Shown here piece by piece: positions 59,499-64,000 of a stretch of DNA of 64,000 bases. This stretch comes from Uranotaenia lowii (taxonomy: Eukaryota; Arthropoda; Insecta; Diptera; Culicidae), in the NCBI RefSeq assembly GCF_029784155.1, contig NC_073692.1, positions 157,199,582 through 157,263,581 of the forward strand, read 5' to 3'. The position numbers were made by a program, and so were the translations under genes. The notes below the pieces were generated by a model that worked only from the letters and a program-made list of their open reading frames with translations, ran no database searches and was not told where the DNA came from. How positions within the stretch are numbered: position 1 is the stretch's first letter; every line of letters begins with the position of its first letter.

Positions 59499-61785
59499 TC
59501 TATATATATAAAAATGAATTTCTGTCTGTCTGTCTGTCTGTCTGTTCCCTATAGACTCGGAAACTACTGAACCGATTTGCGTGAAACTTGGCAGATGGGG
59601 GTATTGGAGGCAGGGGAAGGTTCTTATTATGGTTTGAGACCCCTCCCTTTCTCATGAAGAGAGGGAGGGGCCTCCCAAATTAAAGACAATTTTTTGCATA
59701 ACTCGAGAACCAATCTAGCAAACGGTATCAAATTTGGCATGGAGTGATATTTGGGAACGACGAATGTTTTTATGAATATAAGGCACCCCTCCCTCCTCTC
59801 AGTGGGGAGATAGGAAGGGGGGACAGGGGCTACCTTACAATTTTTCATATATCTCGAAAACTAATCAAGATATCGGAACCAAATTCGGCATAGGAAGGTA
59901 TTTGGATACAAAAAATATTTCAATGATTATTTGGGACCCCTCCCTCTTTCCAGTAGAAAAGGGAAGGGGGCCTCTTTTATAATTTTTACATAACTCAAAA
60001 ACTAATAAAGCAAATGGAACCAAATTTGGCATGGGAGGGTATTTTAATACGAAAAATATTTCTATGATTATTTGAGAACCCTCCCTTTTTTCAGTAGGAA
60101 GATAAAAAGGGGGGAGGGGTCTTCTTATAATTTCTTACATAACTCAAAAACGAATTAAGCAAATGGAACCAAATTTGGCATGGGAGGATATTTGGATACG
60201 TAAAATGTTTCTATGATTATTTAAGATCCATTCCTCTTTCCAGTAGAAACATATAAAGGGGGGAGGGGACCATTTTTATATTTTTTAAATAACTGGCGAA
60301 CTAATTAGGCAAATGGAACCAAATTTGGCATGGAAGGGTATTTGGGAACGAGACATGTTCTAAGGGGCTGTTCACTAATTATGTAAGCACATAGGGGGGG
60401 AGGGGGGGGTTTCACATTTGCTTACGATCTCTTACTAGGGGGGTAGGGGGGGTTTCCAAAAATCTTACGTAAGAAATGTTACATTAAAATTTAATCACAG
60501 CCTGAGCCATACGAAACCATATTACTAAGGTTTTTTTTACTCTCTACCTATTTATTGGTTATTTTTTATGCAATGTTATTTATCTTTTAATGTCTTTGAA
60601 TTAATAAAAAAATCGCAGGTTCTATAACCTTATAGAGAACCAATTCAAACCAACATGCCATCGATAACACTAAATCATATTATTAAAAAAGATCGTCGCT
60701 TTTCGAAACAAAAAGGAAAATGGCTCGTTGTTACACCACGATTTGAATCCATCATGTTTCAAAAATGACTTCAATCAGAAAAATCTTTAAAAATCAGTAT
60801 AAGGCGCTTTCAATAATGAATTTCGAGACAGTTTTTTCTTTGATAGACACTCTAAATTAAACAAACGATTTACCAAAAAAATCCTAAAACTTTATCGCTT
60901 ACCGCTGAATGAGTCTGAGCTTTTGGGTTACTTGACAACGTGATTGTCGTTAAACATTTTTGCCCCAATTTTAGTAGTATAGAATGATATTATTTTGATG
61001 ATTTTTATGATTTTTGAAATTAAGAGTTTATCACCGTAAATTTATTTTCTGAAATTATTGTATCGGCTATATCGGTGAAATTTTATATTCTTTGAGAAAG
61101 AATATTTTAAGAATTGAAAGTTTATAGAAGGATAGAAGATTAGAATAAGGTAAAAGGTGTTGAAAATGAGCGGAAGGGTAAATTTAATTTGAAAAACTTT
61201 TCATCACATTTCATCGTTTTGTTCCTCACGGGCTTCTACCTTGCAGTGGTAGATACATTGTGTAATGGTATCTACAATTTTATCGTTTATAACATTTCAT
61301 CTGTTGTTTTGTATAAACTGTGCTTGTTAAAAACAGTTTTTCAATTTTACTTAAAAAGGGCTTCCAAATTTCCAAAATCGTGCTTACGTAATTAGTGAAC
61401 GGCTTCTAATGATTGTTTGAGATCTCTTCCTTCTTTCAGTGTGGAGAAAAGAAAGAGGGAGGGAAGTTTCATAATTTTTTACTGCAGAACTCGAGAGCTC
61501 TAACAGCAAATGGAACCAAATTTGGCATGGAACGATATTTGGGTACGAGGAATGCTTCTATGAATATTTCGTTTACCTCACTATTTCAAAGAGGCGAATG
61601 AAAAGGGGGAGGAGGGGTTTCCCTTACAGTTTTCAGTATAAATAGGAGCTGATCAAGCAAGTGGAACCATATTTGGCTTGCAAAGGTATTTGGATACGAG
61701 AAATGTTTCTATATAAATTGAAGCCCCACCTTTTTTTCAGCGGAAAGATATAGATAAACGGAGAAAGCGGGGCTTCCATACTCAA
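59499..61785 (+). mobile_element. Helitron copy 2, 3'-truncated and interrupted
   Basis: It starts like copy 1 (TCTATATATATAAAAATG after A) and follows its 150-bp units for about eight repeats, but loses similarity near 61785. There is no hairpin-CTAG end. It is split by a Harbinger-like element at 60364-61406. Confidence 0.75.
60364..61406. mobile_element. Harbinger-like element nested in Helitron copy 2 (1043 bp)
   Basis: TAA lies on both sides (60361-60363 and 61407-61409). The ends are GGGGCTGTTCACTAATTATG and, reverse-complemented, GAAGCCGTTCACTAATTACG, both followed by TAAGCAC. Helitron copy 1 gives the unfilled site. A TWA TSD suggests PIF/Harbinger. Just inside the left end is a G-run region (60391-60455) with ACGTAAG words. 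No transposase frame. Confidence 0.8.
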
Positions 61786-62546
61786 ATATCGATTCGACAT
61801 TTGATGAATTCACTTTATTCTTGTTTAGTTACGCTGCTTAATAAAAACCCCCTCAAAAGACGAGGTAAGGTTTTTGTATGCCAAGTTTAGAATATTAATA
61901 CAAAAGGGTGGTAATTGAATTGTAAATCGAAATTTACAATTAGAAATTAGTTTCAATTCATGAACGTCAAATAGTGTTGTACAAGAAAATGGCTCAAACC
62001 TAGGATGATTTAGAATCAAATTCCGCCGGACGCGAGCCAAATTTCTGACTTGCTTGTTAACACTTATTTTTAAGCACCTTCTAAGATCATGTTATTTCCC
62101 GATACTACGGTGAAAATTATACTTGGAAAAAATCTCCATGGGGAGGAGGTTTATCCTTTTAACGTTGGGAGCACAAATGCTAGAAAGTAGTGTACTCCTG
62201 GACTCCGATCCCCGATAAATATTTCTTATTTGGGTGGGAACGGGATTATTTTGCAAAGAAATTTCAAACTTTAGAACTTATCAATTTTTCAATATACCTA
62301 GTCATCGACCATGGATATAGCGCCATTGCTCGCTCGTGGAAAAAAAAACATTTAAAAGAAAAAAACTTTATCGTAACATACATGCAATCTTTTAAACTTT
62401 ACCCTTTCAGAAGATTTAATGGTAAATATAAAAGAATTTATTAGACAAACCTTTGTACTTACGAATAACGGAACCAAAAATTTCTTTGAAAGCTTAATTA
62501 CCTACTTCAATCTTACTAATTAAGTGCGTTTGTCCTTCTATCGCAG
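61786..62546. other. Intron before the proposed last exon
   Basis: No element or gene is recognised. It ends in TTTGTCCTTCTATCGCAG, a strong acceptor. Confidence 0.45.
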
Positions 62547-62572
62547 ATTTTATTCCAATCGCAGCACTCTGA
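62547..62572 (+). CDS. Possible last coding exon of the CUB/sushi protein
   Basis: After a strong pyrimidine tract and CAG, the only phase compatible with the previous exon reads (Y)DFIPIAAL and then TGA at 62570-62572. Joining all exons from 11751 gives 1431 nt, exactly 477 codons including this stop. An AATAAA lies 84 bp further on. The short hydrophobic C-terminus is unremarkable, and such a short match could occur by chance; the alternative is that the gene continues past the window. Confidence 0.4.
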
Positions 62573-62655
62573 AAGTTTTCACACACGCGCACGTGGGTCA
62601 CAAAGAAGTGATAAACATAAAATACGCCATAAACGAAATGCCACCAGAAAAAGGA

Positions 62656-62661
62656 AATAAA
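62656..62661 (+). promoter_or_regulatory. Candidate polyadenylation signal
   Basis: A consensus AATAAA lies 84 bp after the proposed stop codon. In such AT-rich DNA the hexamer is common, so it supports the last exon only weakly. Confidence 0.3.
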
Positions 62662-64000
62662 CTTTAGAAACACAAAAAAAAATGAAAACCATTCAAATTC
62701 AATTGATTGAAGGGACTACGTTTTTAAAGAAAAAAAAAAATGCTGAGCTAGATAATGCTGGAACGTACAACCATTTTTAAGCTAACTATTCTTGAAAATC
62801 TGAGATAATCAAATGTATTGAAAATTTGGAAATTTCTATGAGAAAATTCCAGGCAACATTCATTCTTTTAAATTTACGTATAATAATTATAATGGAACGA
62901 ACTCACCGAATAATCTTTGAGCACTTGTAGTCGTCCATGTATTCAACTTTCCAGTTCGCTCTTGGGGGATTTCCGCTCTACACAAACGATGCTCAAAGTC
63001 TTTAAATACTTCGCCGAGGGAGACTGTTACTTTCCTGTCGTTCACTTTTAACGATTGACACATTTGGAAGTACGATATTTTAATTTATCCTCTGATATTT
63101 GAAAAAATTAAATTTTCCCCTACAGAGTAAAAATAAAACGCGTCTGTTGCCAACGAATCATGGCTTGCTCTTTCTTAATTTTTTTTAACGTTTGAATTTC
63201 TGCTACCTTCTTTCAGATTTCAATTATATTTTTTTCTTTATTCATTTGCAACTGTTCTTTTTAAAGATTTAAATTTCACTTTTTACGTTTAACTTTTAAT
63301 TTTCAACCTCCAACATCCTTGCAACTTTCTATTTGCAACCAGTTACTTCCAACTTTCAACACTTAGTTTTCAACTTTTCACTTGTAACTCTCGCCTTTCA
63401 ACTTTCTACCTGTAATTTTCCATTTCCAACTTTCATCCTTTAACTTTCATCGTACAAGTTTCAAATTTCTACTGCCTATTTTCAACATTTATCATTCAAA
63501 TTTCAAATATCTTTTATGGTTTATTTTATTCAAACATTTGTTTTTTCAATATTTTCGTTTTACTTTTTGCATTCAGGTTTTAATTAAAACTTTTCCATTT
63601 TTATTTTTCATTTGTTTTTTTTTCACATTTTATATTTCTCTTTTTACTTCCAGTTTTCAGCTCTGCTTCTTTAAATTTCAACTGTATACTTCAAACTGTT
63701 AATTTGAAACTCACAAATATCAACTTTCATTTCTGAACTTTCAACTTTAACCCTTCAAGTTTGAGCTTTCCATTTTCAACTTTCCTCTTTTGACTTTACA
63801 TTGAACTTTAAACGAACGATTTCAACTTTCAACTGTTTTCTTTCACTTACAACTTTCAGCTTTAACTTAACATACAACTTCAAACTTTTAACATTCAAAT
63901 TTCTGTTTTTACTTTTAAATAGTGACATTTATTTATATTTCACATTTATGTTTTATTTTACTGTTTTTTTCGTATCCATGTGTATTTCAAACCTCAGCTT
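62662..64000. repeat. Downstream AT-rich DNA with a TTTCAACTTTCA short-word repeat
   Basis: From about 63290 to 63910 the sequence is a drifted array of CAACTTTCAACTTT-type words. Before it, 62662-63290 shows nothing recognised. No gene is seen. Confidence 0.6.

Overview
The window looks like a piece of an insect chromosome, most probably from a mosquito (Culicidae). It is AT-rich, has GT-AG introns of 9 to 25 kb, codes for very little protein, and is packed with short DNA transposons. The organism is inferred from this architecture and from the style of the repeats; no search was run. Two protein-coding genes can be supported, both on the plus strand.

Gene 1 is a multi-exon gene with visible coding exons at 11751-12526, 21622-21779, 21861-21982, 22098-22161, 31359-31538 and 56207-56311, and a possible last exon at 62547-62572. 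Its 5' end lies outside what I can recognise. The exons join without any phase conflict. They encode, in order, an N-terminal stretch resembling an M14 carboxypeptidase activation peptide, a Ser/Thr-rich and then very acidic linker, a CUB domain, a sushi (CCP) domain and a charged C-terminal tail. It is probably secreted or cell-surface. Gene 2 is the insect homologue of CDV3 (two exons, 252 aa). It lies wholly inside a 9.1-kb intron of gene 1 on the same strand.

The rest is mostly mobile DNA, identified by terminal inverted repeats (TIRs) plus target-site duplications (TSDs). 0-3 kb: a non-autonomous piggyBac-like element (TTAA). 4.3-10.7 kb: a non-coding LTR element with near-identical LTRs, each split by a different later insertion (a hAT-like MITE and a CACTA-like element); its interior holds a 13-unit tandem array of hairpin-forming monomers. 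14.6-15.5 kb: a TA-flanked MITE. 22-31 kb: copia-like remnants, a 27-bp minisatellite, and a 2605-bp tandem duplication carrying a copia reverse transcriptase fragment and a mariner-like element. 35-36 kb: an inverted-repeat element. 38.8-40.4 kb: three copies of a TWA-flanked (Harbinger-type) MITE. 40.9-43.7 kb: a 2.8-kb hAT. 44.3-47 kb: two copies of a TA-flanked element, one holding a nested hAT MITE. 47-51 kb: a snap-back tRNA-like element, a TIR element filled with a TCTCATG heptamer array, and a related inverted array. 51-52 kb: another TA MITE. 53.9-55.2 kb: a complete but broken DD37E-type mariner. 57-61.8 kb: two Helitron copies with an internal 150-bp tandem repeat, the second interrupted by a Harbinger-like element.

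The layout suggests two host genes whose introns have grown by repeated nested insertion. Feature edges for TIR elements were read from the sequence and are normally good to a few bases. Superfamily names rest on TIR and TSD rules, not on searches.
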